Assembly (NCBI GenBank): GCA_963844885.1
Contig: CAWJQA010000006.1
Span: 62,001-126,000, forward strand
DNA length: 64,000 nucleotides
Direction of reading: 5' to 3'
Source: DATMER01 sp963844885
GTDB lineage: Bacteria > Acidobacteriota > Thermoanaerobaculia > Multivoradales > UBA5704
Shown here in pieces: positions 53,053 to 62,008 of this stretch. Under the pieces are notes generated by a model. That model was not told the origin of the DNA. It saw nothing but the letters and a program-made list of their open reading frames with translations, and searched no databases. The number at the start of each line of letters is the position of its first letter. The first letter of the stretch is position 1. Made by a program: the position numbers and the translations under genes.

Positions 53053-53622
53053 ATGAACCAAGGCACCGGGCCCCGGCGAGAGACAGAAGCTTCGATCGAA
53101 ACGCAGGGCTCGCCTCTGGATTATGCGGAGCTGCGGGCCGAGATCGTCCGCTCGGTGCGCTCGCTCTGCCCGAAGTGGCTGGCTTCCCGCGCCGAGGATC
53201 TGGTGCAGGTGGCGATGGTCAAGATCTTGGAGCTTCGCCAGCGGCGTGAGCAAGACCGGGAGCTTTCGTCGTTCTATCTCAAGAGGGTCGCCTACAGCGC
53301 CCTCGTGGATGAGATCCGGCGGCTCGAACGCCGCCGCGAGTCACCTCTGGAAACTGACGACGGTGAGCCGCTGCCGCTGGCCTCGGCCAACCCTGGGCCG
53401 GAGAGGCGCCAGGCGAGCCGCGAGCTGGGCGAAGGCATCCGCGATTGTCTGGGCGGCCTGCTGCGCCAGCGCCAGCTCGCCGTGACGCTGTATCTTCAGG
53501 ACGTGAGCGTGGTCGAAGCGGCGAAGCTTCTCGGCTGGGACCTCAAGCAGACCCGGAACCGGGTCTACCGCGGACTGGCCGACCTCCGCCAATGCCTGCA
53601 GGAGAAAGGATTTCATCCGTGA
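53053..53622 (+). CDS. ECF-type RNA polymerase sigma factor
   Basis: A 189-residue sigma-70 family protein. Region 2 spans LRAEIVRSVRSLCP to YLKRVAYSALVDEIRRLERR, with the DLVQVAMVKILEL helix. Region 4 is RQRQLAVTLYLQDVSVVEAA-KLLGWDLKQTRNRVYRGLADLR. It lies directly upstream of a zinc-finger anti-sigma gene (GTGA overlap), the usual arrangement. A TAAGAT box 11 nt before the ATG may be its -10. Target genes probably include the CHAT operon behind it. Confidence 0.88.
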   Translation: MNQGTGPRRETEASIETQGSPLDYAELRAEIVRSVRSLCPKWLASRAEDLVQVAMVKILELRQRREQDRELSSFYLKRVAYSALVDEIRRLERRRESPLETDDGEPLPLASANPGPERRQASRELGEGIRDCLGGLLRQRQLAVTLYLQDVSVVEAAKLLGWDLKQTRNRVYRGLADLRQCLQEKGFHP

Positions 53623-54254
53623 CCGACGAGAAGGAGGCCCGCGCCCGGCTCCAGGAAGCCTTTGCCGAGCTCGGCGAGACGGCGGCGCCCGGCCCGGGCT
53701 GCCCGGAGCCGGACCGGCTCTGGGCCGTAGCCACGGGCGAGGCGCCGGTCGAGGAGCGCCACGAGATCGTCGCGCACATGGCCACCTGCGCTTCCTGCGC
53801 CTCTGCGTTCCGGCTGGCCCGGGGCCTGTCCGAAGAGAGGAAGGACGCTTCCGTGGTACGCCGGTCCTGGACGCGATGGGCTCCGGTGGTCGGCGCTCTC
53901 GCCGCGGTCCTGGTTCTGGCGGTCCTGATCCCCAACCTCCGCAAGCCTTCACCCTACCGCGGCGGGCAGGACCAGGAGATCCGCTCGCTGATCGACGACT
54001 CGGCGCTGTCCCGGGACCGGGCCGAGCTGCGCTGGACTCCGGGCCCTCCGGGCTCGCGCTACGAGGTCCGCGTGCTGACCGCCGACGGCGCGGAGATCGC
54101 CGTGGAGCCCGACCTGGAAGCCGCGAGCTACCGGATTCCACCTTCGGCTCTCGCCGGTGTCCCGGCCGACACGGTCCTCTACTGGCAGGTGAAGGCGCTG
54201 TACCCTGACGGGAAGAGATCGGCTTCGAAAACGTTCGAGGCACGATTGCGGTGA
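53619..54254 (+). CDS. Membrane-bound zinc-finger anti-sigma factor
   Basis: A 211-residue protein. The N-terminal cytoplasmic part carries HMATCASC (H-x3-C-x2-C), the zinc finger of anti-sigma factors that bind ECF sigma. One membrane helix (WAPVVGALAAVLVLAVLIPNL, near 90-110) is followed by an exported beta-rich domain resembling FnIII (LRWTPGPPGSRYEVRVLTADG ... LYWQVKALYPDGKRS). Signals sensed outside could release the sigma factor. GTG at 53619 overlaps the sigma gene stop. Confidence 0.85.
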   Translation: MTDEKEARARLQEAFAELGETAAPGPGCPEPDRLWAVATGEAPVEERHEIVAHMATCASCASAFRLARGLSEERKDASVVRRSWTRWAPVVGALAAVLVLAVLIPNLRKPSPYRGGQDQEIRSLIDDSALSRDRAELRWTPGPPGSRYEVRVLTADGAEIAVEPDLEAASYRIPPSALAGVPADTVLYWQVKALYPDGKRSASKTFEARLR

Positions 54255-54301
54255 GCACATCGGCGACGTCGTTCGTTCTAGACCTCAGGAGGAACGAGAC
54301 A

Positions 54302-54508
54302 ATGCCTGACTCTCAGAAGACCCAAGATTCGTCGATGACCCCGAACGATGGTAGGCCGGACCCGAATCCGATGGGTGACAGGCCTCTGGCGACCAGTCCC
54401 GTTGACCCGCCGCCGCCGGACCCGCCGCCGCCTCCAACGGGGCCGGCGGACCTGAAATCGAAGGACTGGCCTGGCACTCGCTCGTCAACCCCAACCTCCG
54501 GGAGATGA
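54302..54508 (+). CDS. Small proline-rich protein ahead of the CHAT gene
   Basis: A 68-residue polar peptide with a run of prolines (VDPPPPDPPPPPTGPADL) and no Cys or hydrophobic segment. AGGAGG lies about 10 nt before ATG 54302. It lies between the anti-sigma factor and the TPR-CHAT gene, only 12 nt before the latter. An overlapping frame encodes EIEGLAWHSLVNPNLREM, so a frameshift could change the C-terminus. A substrate or partner of the CHAT protein is a guess based on position. Confidence 0.55.
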   Translation: MPDSQKTQDSSMTPNDGRPDPNPMGDRPLATSPVDPPPPDPPPPPTGPADLKSKDWPGTRSSTPTSGR

Positions 54509-54520
54509 GCCGCAGGACGG

Positions 54521-57065
54521 ATGAACCTCAGCCATCTCCTCCGTCCTGCGTGGATCTTCTGCGGGCTTGGCCTTTTCCTCGCTCCCGGGATCCAGGCACA
54601 GGCCGATCCATTCGGCCGTTGCGAGGATCTGTTCGCGCAGGCTCCGGATCGATGGGAGTCTGCGCGTTGCTTTTACGAGATCGGCAGCAGCAAGCGGTTG
54701 TGGAATGAAGCCGGGAGGCGGCTGGAGGCGCTGGCGAGGCTCCATCCCGACCGCCTCTGGCTACGGCTGGCCCAGGCCTATGTCGAGGAGGAGCGGGCAC
54801 CTCGGCACGCCTCCGAGCTCTATGGGCAGGCGGTCGCGGCGTTCGAGGCCGCCGGATTTACCGAGGGAGAGGTCCGAGCCCGCTGCGCCTTCGCCTACTG
54901 GCTTTCCGCCCAGAGGGAAAACCGCGAAGCCGGCAAGCAACTCGACCTGGCTGTGCGTAGCGCCGAGGCCGCTCAGGCGCGGGACGCGCTGGCAGAGGTA
55001 CTCGTCTTTCAGGCGCGCCATCTCTTATCCCAAAGCGCTGGCCTGCAGGAGCCCTTTCGCCTGGCGCGCCGGGCTGAAACCATCCTCTTTCCCCACGGCG
55101 ACGTCGTACGGCAGATGTTGTGCCTCGAGTTGCTCGCCGGGCTCGAGCGCGACCTTGGGTTTCCCGACCGGGCCGCGAACCGCTTCAGACGGCTGGAGCG
55201 CTTGGCCAGGGTAAACGAGCGGCGCAGCATCGAAGCCAGAGCCCAACTCGGGCTCGGACGTCTGCTCCTCGACGAACTCGATCGAGCCCCTCGCAGCTCC
55301 GGGCGGGAAAAAACTGTCGCCCAGTTGCTCCGGGCGTTGACTACGGCCGAAGAAGCTGGAGACCCAGAGTTGCAGGCGTCCGCCCGTGTCAGCCTCGCCC
55401 ACCTCCTGGCCGCTCCCGATCAACGGGACAACCTCGACCGCTGTCTTTCTCTGGCTCGGCCACGGTATGACGCCCTGACCGCCTCCTGCCTCCTGTCGCT
55501 CGCGCGTCTCCAGGCCGAGACCGACGAAGCCGCCGCCGAGCGATCTCTGGAGGAGGCGCGCATCACGGCCGAGCGCTCCGGCGACCTCTCAACCCTTGCC
55601 CGGTTCTGGTACGGACGGATGAACCTCCGCTGGCGCTTCGGTCCGCCCGAACGGGCGATCGCCGACTCCCTGGAGGCCGTCCGGTACGTAGAGGCCCTGC
55701 GCGATCTTCCAGCTCGAGCAGGCGGGCCGGGCCGGGCTCTTTTCCCGTTGGCTGGCTCCCTACTATGCCGCCTCCGGTCATCTCCTCGAAGCTTTTCAAC
55801 GCTCCGGAGACCCGGAAGACCTCGATCGGGCCTTTACTTTCATCGAAGCCCTGCATGCCCGGGTCCTCCGCGACCTGCTGGCTGCTCCCCGCTCGCCGGA
55901 GCCGCCGCTCACCCGGCAGGAGCTCGAAAGCAGCCTCGACCCGGACGAAGCGATTCTCTCTTTTCAGATCGCCCCCAAGGAAGATCTCTTCGGCTTCGCC
56001 GGCGGCTCCTGGCTTCTCGTCTCGACCCGCGGCGGGACCCGCGTCTATCCGCTGCCCGAGGCCGTGGAACGCACCGGTCTGGAGACCGCCGTTCCCGCCC
56101 TTCTTGGGTTGATCGAGCGCCGGGACGGCAGTGAATCCGACCTCTCGGCTTCTCTCGGCTCGCAGCTCCTGAGCGCGGCCCTTTCCAACCTGCCGCGCGA
56201 GGTGACCCGGCTGGCCGTCGTGCCGGATGGAGTCCTGCACCTGCTGCCTTTCGCCGCTCTCCGCCTGGACCGGCAGGGTCCTCCGCTCGCCGCCCGGTAC
56301 CAGATCACGATGGCCTCCTCGGCAACTCTCTGGGCGCGCTGGCGGCATCAGGCCCGGCGCGATGTCCGGGCCGCGCTCGTCCTCGCGGACCCCGGCGGCT
56401 ATCTTCCCGGCGCCCGCCAGGAAGGGCGCCACGTCCTGAGCCGCTGCGGGAAGGAGAGCATCCTGCGCGTCGGCCCGGAGGCCGGAGAGGCCTTCCTGAA
56501 ACGGCAGGACCTCTCCCGCTTCGGCGTCCTCCACCTCGCGGCCCACGCGGTCGCCGATGAATCGAGCCCCGAGGCCTCCGCCGTGCTGCTCGCCGCCGAC
56601 GCGCCCGGCGAGGACGGCCGACTCCAGGTGGACGAGATCTCGCGGCTCCATCTCGACGGCAGCCTGGTCGCGCTCTCGTCGTGCCGCAGCGCCTCGGGAG
56701 CCGTGGTCGGCGGCGAAGGGGTCATGAGCCTCTCCCGCGCGTTCTTCGCGGCCGGCTCGGCGGCGGTGCTCGGCAGCCTCTGGCCGATGCGCGACGACGA
56801 CGCCCGGGACTTCAGCGAGATCTTCTACGACCACCTGAATGCGGGCGAGACCGCGGCCACCGCGTTCTCGTCCGCTCAGCGGGAGCGCCTGCGCGACGGC
56901 GCCCCGGCTGAAGCCTGGGCCGGCTTCATCCTCTCCGGCGACGGCAACTGGCGCCTCCCGGGCGCTCCCGGGGAACCCGGAACACCCTGGCTTGACCTGG
57001 CTGGCGCCGGAGGCCTCCTCGTCCTCTGCGGCGCGTTCCTCTATCTTCGTCGCCGGGCGGCGTGA
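54521..57065 (+). CDS. TPR-CHAT caspase-like protein with signal peptide and C-terminal anchor (one frameshift)
   Basis: About 848 residues when one +1 shift near 55705 is corrected (EALRDL then QLEQAGRAGLFSRW). A signal peptide (FCGLGLFLAPGIQAQA), about ten TPR-like helical pairs (residues 30-400), then the CHAT domain: DEAILSFQIA, RLAVVPDGVLHLLPFAALRL, the catalytic His in VLHLAAHAVADE (near 680) and Cys in ALSSCRSASGAVVGGEG (near 725), and AGSAAVLGSLWPMRDDDA. A final helix (AGGLLVLCGAFLYL) and RRR anchor it. CHAT domains are caspase-fold peptidases. It would face the periplasm, unlike cytoplasmic Craspase (TPR-CHAT of type III-E CRISPR). Confidence 0.87.
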
Positions 57066-57164
57066 GCATCCCGGACGCGTCGAACGTTCCATCTCCCGAC
57101 ACGACGCAAGGCTCCACGGTCCATGCCGGGCCGGACGCAGACCTTCGTCGACAGGAGAACCATC

Positions 57165-58004
57165 ATGCCCACGCTTCGGAAAAACGGCTATCTCGCCGTT
57201 GCCACGTTCCTTGCCACCATTTTCGGCGGCTCGCTCGCCGCCCAGACCGCCGCCGACAGACCAGCCCGGGACCAGATCCGCGAGCTCGAGGTCATCGAGC
57301 TCGCCACCTTCCATCTCGCCAACGGCAACGAGGTCCGACTTCTCGGCGTCCCCGAGGAGAACGACGTGCTGGTCGGAGAGATCGTCGACGCCGGGCCGAA
57401 CGAGAGGTTTGTGATCCCGCCCGGAACGGGCCCCGCCGAGATCTTCCGGCGCCTCGCTCCCATGGATTCCCCGGTGCCGCGCATGATCGCGCAGGCGGAT
57501 GACCGGAAGGTGCTCGCCGGCCGGATGATCGTCAAATCGATCGACGAGCCGATCGAGGTCCCGATGGAACGCCTCGGACTGTCCATCTCGACCACTCCGC
57601 AGGCTGCCGGCGCGGGCTCCTGCCAGGGCGGAGCGGCCGGTGCGGACTACTTCGAGAGCCATCACTGCAACACCCTCGGCGGGCCGGGTTACGGGAGCAG
57701 CGAATCCTACTGCGACAAGGACGCGCGCGACTGGATCGACCGGATCAGTGGGGCCCGCCGCCGCGCCACCTACACCCGGATGGCCTCGTGCGGCAGCGGC
57801 ATGAACAAGATACGCCACTTCTACCGCACGGTCTCGGGCTGGTCCCAGGTCACCGCGTACGTCGACCCGCAGAAGGTGATCGATGGGTGGAGCGCCAAGA
57901 CAGGCGTGAAGAGGTACCGGCGGGTCCGTTTCGAAGAGCACGAGGCCGGCGGGTGGGTCCGCGGCTGGACCATTTATCACTCCGAGGTCGCGGGCGGCTG
58001 GTAG
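57165..58004 (+). CDS. Secreted protein of unknown function downstream of CHAT
   Basis: A 279-residue protein with signal peptide (LAVATFLATIFGGSLAAQ). The middle is beta-rich (LEVIELATFHLANGNEVRLL); the C-terminal half carries six Cys (GSCQGGAAG, HHCNTLGG, SYCDKDARDW, ASCGSG) that may form disulfides. AGGAGA lies 7 nt before ATG 57165. The start is about 100 nt after the CHAT stop, so it may share its transcript. No family recognised; a CHAT substrate or exported effector is speculative. Confidence 0.75.
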   Translation: MPTLRKNGYLAVATFLATIFGGSLAAQTAADRPARDQIRELEVIELATFHLANGNEVRLLGVPEENDVLVGEIVDAGPNERFVIPPGTGPAEIFRRLAPMDSPVPRMIAQADDRKVLAGRMIVKSIDEPIEVPMERLGLSISTTPQAAGAGSCQGGAAGADYFESHHCNTLGGPGYGSSESYCDKDARDWIDRISGARRRATYTRMASCGSGMNKIRHFYRTVSGWSQVTAYVDPQKVIDGWSAKTGVKRYRRVRFEEHEAGGWVRGWTIYHSEVAGGW

Positions 58005-58020
58005 GAGAAAGGATATCAAG

Positions 58021-58090
58021 GACTGCAAGGACATCAGGGACGACAAGGCAAGAAAGATCCTGCCTCCCGTCCTTGGTGTCCTTGACTGTA
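58021..58090. terminator. Imperfect inverted repeat between convergent genes
   Basis: CAAGGAC-type units (GGACTGCAAGGACATCAGGG and GACGACAAGG) on the left face GTCCTTGGTGTCCTTG on the right. The whole can fold into a long imperfect hairpin between the secreted protein gene and rsmD. Likely a bidirectional terminator made of an AAGGACA-type dispersed repeat. Confidence 0.55.
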
Positions 58091-58095
58091 CGGAC

Positions 58096-58632
58096 TCATC
58101 CAAGGCGGTAGAAGCTCAGCGCGCTCTCCCCGTACCGCCGCACGCCGGTCCGCACCAGCGCGCCGATCTCGATCGGCATTTCCCTGCGGGTGGAGTGCTC
58201 CACCACCACCTCCGCGTCCACCGCCATGAGCGGAACGAGGCCGGCAAGAAGGCTGCCGTACTCCGTGAAGGCATAGGGGGGATCGGCAAAAACCAGGTCG
58301 TACGGTCCGGTCAGACGGGCGAGCCCGGCGGGAAGAGGGAGCTTCCGGACCTCGACCTTCTCTCCCAACTGCGCGGCGTTCTCCTCCAGGGTCTTCACGG
58401 CGCGGAGGCTCTGGTCCACGAAGAGGGCGGAGAGGGCGCCGCGGCCGAGCGCTTCGAAGCCGACGGCGCCGCTGCCGGCGAAGAGGTCGAGCACGCGCGC
58501 CTGATCCAGGCGGTCTCCCCAGATCGAGAAGAGCGCTTCCCGAACGCGGCCCTCGGTGGGACGCGCGCCGGGCGGCACGGCAAGGCCGCGGCCCCGGAAG
58601 GACCCTCCTGTCATCCGGACGCCCGGCTTCAC
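58096..58632 (-). CDS. rsmD: 16S rRNA (guanine(966)-N(2))-methyltransferase RsmD
   Basis: A 178-residue SAM-dependent methyltransferase that modifies G966 in the 30S head. GGSFRGRGLAVPPG opens the conserved part, PTEGRVREALFSIWGD follows, motif I is VLDLFAGSGAVGFEALGRG and the N6/N2-methylase motif is DLVFADPPYAF. The GTG at 58632 overlaps the stop of the upstream gene (GTGA) with GAGG before it; an ATG at 58614 is the alternative. Length fits the family. Confidence 0.92.
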   Translation of the reverse strand: MKPGVRMTGGSFRGRGLAVPPGARPTEGRVREALFSIWGDRLDQARVLDLFAGSGAVGFEALGRGALSALFVDQSLRAVKTLEENAAQLGEKVEVRKLPLPAGLARLTGPYDLVFADPPYAFTEYGSLLAGLVPLMAVDAEVVVEHSTRREMPIEIGALVRTGVRRYGESALSFYRLG

Positions 58633-59282
58633 TTGCGCCTCGAAACGAGCGCCACGAACTCCTTGTGCATCTCCTCGCGCAGGACGAAGAGGTAGAGCGG
58701 CTGGTCGAGCCCCTCCAGCTCGACGCCCTTGTTGTCCGGTGTGAAGCGCATGATCTTGTAGCGCATGCCGTCCCGTCGCTTGAGCACGTCGTACTGGTGC
58801 GCCACGTAGTCGGCAGGAAGCACCTCCTTGCCCCGGAGATCCTCCACCTTGGCTTCCATGTCCTTGGCGACCTGGATGATCCGCGTGAGGTTCAGGGGCA
58901 GGGCGTCGTAGTGCGTGAACCGGAAGGCCTGCAGCTTCTTCTCCGGAAGCTGGAGGTACAGCTCGCAGCGCTCGATATAGGGGCCGGTCACGCTGCTGGG
59001 CATGTGGCGCTGGACCTCGGTGAGATCCTCGGCTTCGAGCCGGTTCAGCGCCCCGTCCAGCTCCTCCGGGCTCAGCTCCTCCAGCCCCATCAGCTCTTTG
59101 CCCGGCGCGCCGTCCAGCAGTCGCACGGTACCGTTCAGGAACAGGGTGACCTCGCGGTGGCCCAGCTCGTTGGCGCAGCCGTAGCGGAGCAGCTCGACGG
59201 CGCGGTCCGACTCGGCCGCTCCGAGCGGGAGCGCCAGGAGGAGGAAGAGGAACGGCCAATGTCCGCATCGCCTACGTCGCAT
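58629..59282 (-). CDS. Exported protein of unknown function
   Basis: A 217-residue protein with an Arg-rich N-terminus and signal peptide (WPFLFLLLALPLGAAES). The mature part is mixed alpha/beta (REVTLFLNGTVRLLDG; ELSPEELDGALNRLEAEDLTEV; LYLQLPEKKLQAFRFTHYDAL). One Cys early in the mature part and one near the middle. I recognise no family. ATG 59282 overlaps the end of the DHH gene by 11 nt and its stop overlaps rsmD, so it belongs to the dnaE-DHH-rsmD operon. Confidence 0.75.
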   Translation of the reverse strand: MRRRRCGHWPFLFLLLALPLGAAESDRAVELLRYGCANELGHREVTLFLNGTVRLLDGAPGKELMGLEELSPEELDGALNRLEAEDLTEVQRHMPSSVTGPYIERCELYLQLPEKKLQAFRFTHYDALPLNLTRIIQVAKDMEAKVEDLRGKEVLPADYVAHQYDVLKRRDGMRYKIMRFTPDNKGVELEGLDQPLYLFVLREEMHKEFVALVSRRK

Positions 59283-62004
59283 CGAATGTCTCCAACGCGT
59301 ACTGTAACTCGGCTCCGGCTGCGATCCGCCCATCGAGCCGCGCCCGCCGCGTCGCCTCGAGGGCGTCTCCGATCCGCGGTCCCGGCGGGAACCCTGCCGC
59401 GACCAGGTCCGCGCCCCGGATGCCCAGCTCGAAGCGCCGAAGCTCGGTCAGGTCGCGGCGCACCCAGGCGCGGACGGCCTCGTCCGGCTCCACCAGGAGG
59501 AGGAGCATCTCCTCCCCCGCCAGCGGCTCCAGGGCTTCGGCCGCCTGGTGCGCAAGAAGGTCCGGCTGTGTCAGCGCCCGCCGTACCCTCTCCAGCCGGA
59601 CCGCGAATCCGGTCAGGAGCCGGCGGTCCTCTCCCGCGAGCATCAGGCGGTCGGCGAGCCGGACGCGTTCCGTCTCGTCCAGATCGCCGGCCAGCGCCAT
59701 CAGGTGCAGGAGCCAGACCCGCACGGGTGGATCGGCGAGCCCTTCCAGATGGTACCAGTCCCAGGCCGCGCGCGCTCCACGCAGCCGCTCCCTCGATTCA
59801 TGGTCCATCTCGATGCGTGGATGGAGGACGCGGAGCAGGCCAAGCTCGGCCAGGCGCTCGATCCCCCGTAGCGCGAGCGCCGGGTCGTCCAGCAGCAGCT
59901 TCAGCTCGTCCCGGAGACGGGAGCCGGAAAGGAGGTCGAACGTCCCCTCCCCGAGCGCCACCTCGACCAGCCGCAGCGTCTCCGGCGAGAGGTGGAAGCC
60001 GAGCCGCAGCTCCAGGCGCACGGCGCGCAGGACGCGCGTCGGATCGTCGATGAACGAGAGGCTGTGCAGGGCTCGCAGGGTCTTTTCCTCGAGGTCGTGC
60101 CGGCCGCCGAAGTAGTCGATCAGCTCTGGCGTGTCTCCGGGGCCGAGCCGGATCGCCAGGGTGTTGATGGTGAAGTCGCGGCGAAAAAGATCCTGGCGCA
60201 GCGCCGAGGTCTGCACCTCCGGCAGCGCCGCGGGTGCGCGGTAGAACTCGCTGCGCGCGGTGGCGATGTCGATGTGGAAGCCTTCGGGATCGACCACCAC
60301 CGCGGTGAGGAACGCCGGATGGGTCCGCACCCGGCCGCCCAGCTCCTCGGCCAGGAGCGCGGCGAAGCCGAGGCCGTCGCCTTCGACGACCAGGTCCAGA
60401 TCCCGGTTCTCACGGCCGAGGAGGAGGTCGCGCACGAGGCCGCCCACGAGATGAACCGGGATGCCGTGCCGCCGCGAGACCGCCGCGATGCGCTCGACGC
60501 GGCCGAGGAGAAACGGCGGCAGCCGCTCTTCGAGGACTTTGCCGATCTTCTCCTTGCGCTCGCGGAGATGCTCGGTCCGGCGGTCGAAGCGCTCTTCGAA
60601 TTCGGAGAGACGGCCGTGGAGGTGCCGGAGCACCTGCATGCGGGTGATCAGGCCGAGAGGCCGGCCGCTGGCCGGATCGCCGACGAAAATAAATCGAGGG
60701 TGGCGGGCGAGCATCCGCTCCCCCACCTCGTCGGCGGAGGCGGACGGGGCGATCCACTCCAGCTCGGGGCTCATCACGGTCTCGACCGGACGGCCGCCCA
60801 TGCCGTGCTGGACCGCGGCGTCGAGGGTCTGGCGGGTGACGACGCCCACGACCCGGCTTTCGCGCCGCGGATCGACGACCGGGACCGAGTTGACGCGGCG
60901 GGTGTTCAGGTGCCGCTTGGCATCTTCGATAGAGATGCCGGCCGCGACCTCCACGAACGGCGAGAGCATCAGGTCCCGCGCCCGCTCCGCGGGAGGGAGA
61001 GCATCGCGCAGCTCGGCCAGGAGGCGCTCGCGGATCTCCAGCGTGGTGCCGCCCTTGATCCGCGCCGAGGCGGCGGTGGCGTGGCCGCCGCCGCCCGCGA
61101 ATCTCGCCAGAAGCTCGCCGAGGTCGAAGCCTTCGAGACCGCCGAGATCACCGCGGGCGATCAGGGTCACACGGTCGCCTTCGCTGCCCTCGCCGAAGAG
61201 CGCGAAAAGGACGGGCAGCTCGAAGATCTCCAGGCAGCGGGAGACGAGCGGGGCCAGCTCTTCGACGTAGCTGTCGAGGTCCACCTCGACGAAGCCGATG
61301 CGGTGGCCGTGGATGCGGTGGACCTCCAGGCGCTGCGTCATGCGATGGAGGATCTCCAGACGCCCGGGGTCGAGAGGACGCGAGACGAAACGCCGGACGC
61401 TGGCCAGATCGCCTCCCTGGGAGAGCAGCCAGACCACGGCGGCGAAGTCGCGCGGGCTCGTGGTGGCGTAGGTGAGGGAGCCGGTGTCCTCGTAGATACC
61501 CAGGAGGAGGAGGTCGGCCTCGGAGGCGGTGACCGGGATTCCGCGCTGCCGCAGCTCTTCGACCATGAGGGTAGAAGTCGATCCCACGTCCGGATCCACC
61601 CGGCCGCCGCGCGCCTCGATGTTCGATTCCGTGTCCGGGTGGTGGTCGTAGGCCCAGACCTCGATCTCCGGGTTCTCGTCCAGCCATTCGGCGACGATGC
61701 CGATCCGTTCCCTCTGGCGGACGTCGCAGAGGATGACCCGGGTGAGCGCGGCGGGATCGACGTCCCGGCGCCGCAGCTCGGCGAGCTCGACGAGCCCGGT
61801 CTCCAGCATCCGGCGCAGCGACTCTTCCCGCGACCCCGGGAAGAACAGCCGCGCCTTCGGATGGAGCTTGGCCGCCGCCATCATGGCCGCGAAAGCGTCG
61901 AAGTCGGCGCCGATGTGGGTGGTGATGAGATGGTTGATCCCATTCCCCCTCTCCCCGACCCTCTCCCCCGTGCCGGGGGAGAGGGCGCCGCCACCCTTCC
62001 TCAC
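59272..62004 (-). CDS. DHH/DHHA1 - CBS - tRNA nucleotidyltransferase fusion protein
   Basis: About 910 residues with three parts. N-terminal DHH phosphoesterase: HIGADFDAFAAM, VILCDV, VWAYDHHPDTES, DVGSTSTLMVEEL, and DHHA1 GGGGHATAASARIKGG (near 340). Two CBS motifs (about 375-500). Class II poly(A)/CCA polymerase: VHLVGGLVRDLLLGRENRDLD near 555, RRDFTINTLAIR, GGRHDLEEKTLRALH, DDPTRVLRAVRL. Such fusions are known as A-adding tRNA nucleotidyltransferases in bacteria that split CC- and A-addition. The domain starts at NHLITTHIG, with no in-frame ATG; a GTG at 62004 lies before a dispersed hairpin repeat inside the 5' end. An ATC start or repeat insertion is possible. Confidence 0.88.
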   Translation of the reverse strand: MRKGGGALSPGTGERVGERGNGINHLITTHIGADFDAFAAMMAAAKLHPKARLFFPGSREESLRRMLETGLVELAELRRRDVDPAALTRVILCDVRQRERIGIVAEWLDENPEIEVWAYDHHPDTESNIEARGGRVDPDVGSTSTLMVEELRQRGIPVTASEADLLLLGIYEDTGSLTYATTSPRDFAAVVWLLSQGGDLASVRRFVSRPLDPGRLEILHRMTQRLEVHRIHGHRIGFVEVDLDSYVEELAPLVSRCLEIFELPVLFALFGEGSEGDRVTLIARGDLGGLEGFDLGELLARFAGGGGHATAASARIKGGTTLEIRERLLAELRDALPPAERARDLMLSPFVEVAAGISIEDAKRHLNTRRVNSVPVVDPRRESRVVGVVTRQTLDAAVQHGMGGRPVETVMSPELEWIAPSASADEVGERMLARHPRFIFVGDPASGRPLGLITRMQVLRHLHGRLSEFEERFDRRTEHLRERKEKIGKVLEERLPPFLLGRVERIAAVSRRHGIPVHLVGGLVRDLLLGRENRDLDLVVEGDGLGFAALLAEELGGRVRTHPAFLTAVVVDPEGFHIDIATARSEFYRAPAALPEVQTSALRQDLFRRDFTINTLAIRLGPGDTPELIDYFGGRHDLEEKTLRALHSLSFIDDPTRVLRAVRLELRLGFHLSPETLRLVEVALGEGTFDLLSGSRLRDELKLLLDDPALALRGIERLAELGLLRVLHPRIEMDHESRERLRGARAAWDWYHLEGLADPPVRVWLLHLMALAGDLDETERVRLADRLMLAGEDRRLLTGFAVRLERVRRALTQPDLLAHQAAEALEPLAGEEMLLLLVEPDEAVRAWVRRDLTELRRFELGIRGADLVAAGFPPGPRIGDALEATRRARLDGRIAAGAELQYALETFDAT
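61959..61985. repeat. CTCTCCCC hairpin repeat, copy 2
   Basis: CCCTCTCCCCCG, loop TGC, CGGGGGAGAGGG: a perfect 12-bp stem at the junction of dnaE and the DHH fusion gene. It belongs to the family seen at 24627-24649 and falls within the GTG-initiated reading of the fusion gene. Confidence 0.7.
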
Positions 62005-62008
62005 AGGA

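Noticed and set aside
54521..57065. Type III-E CRISPR Craspase (TPR-CHAT)
   Set aside because: No Cas7-11/gRAMP gene nearby, and the protein has a signal peptide and a C-terminal membrane anchor.
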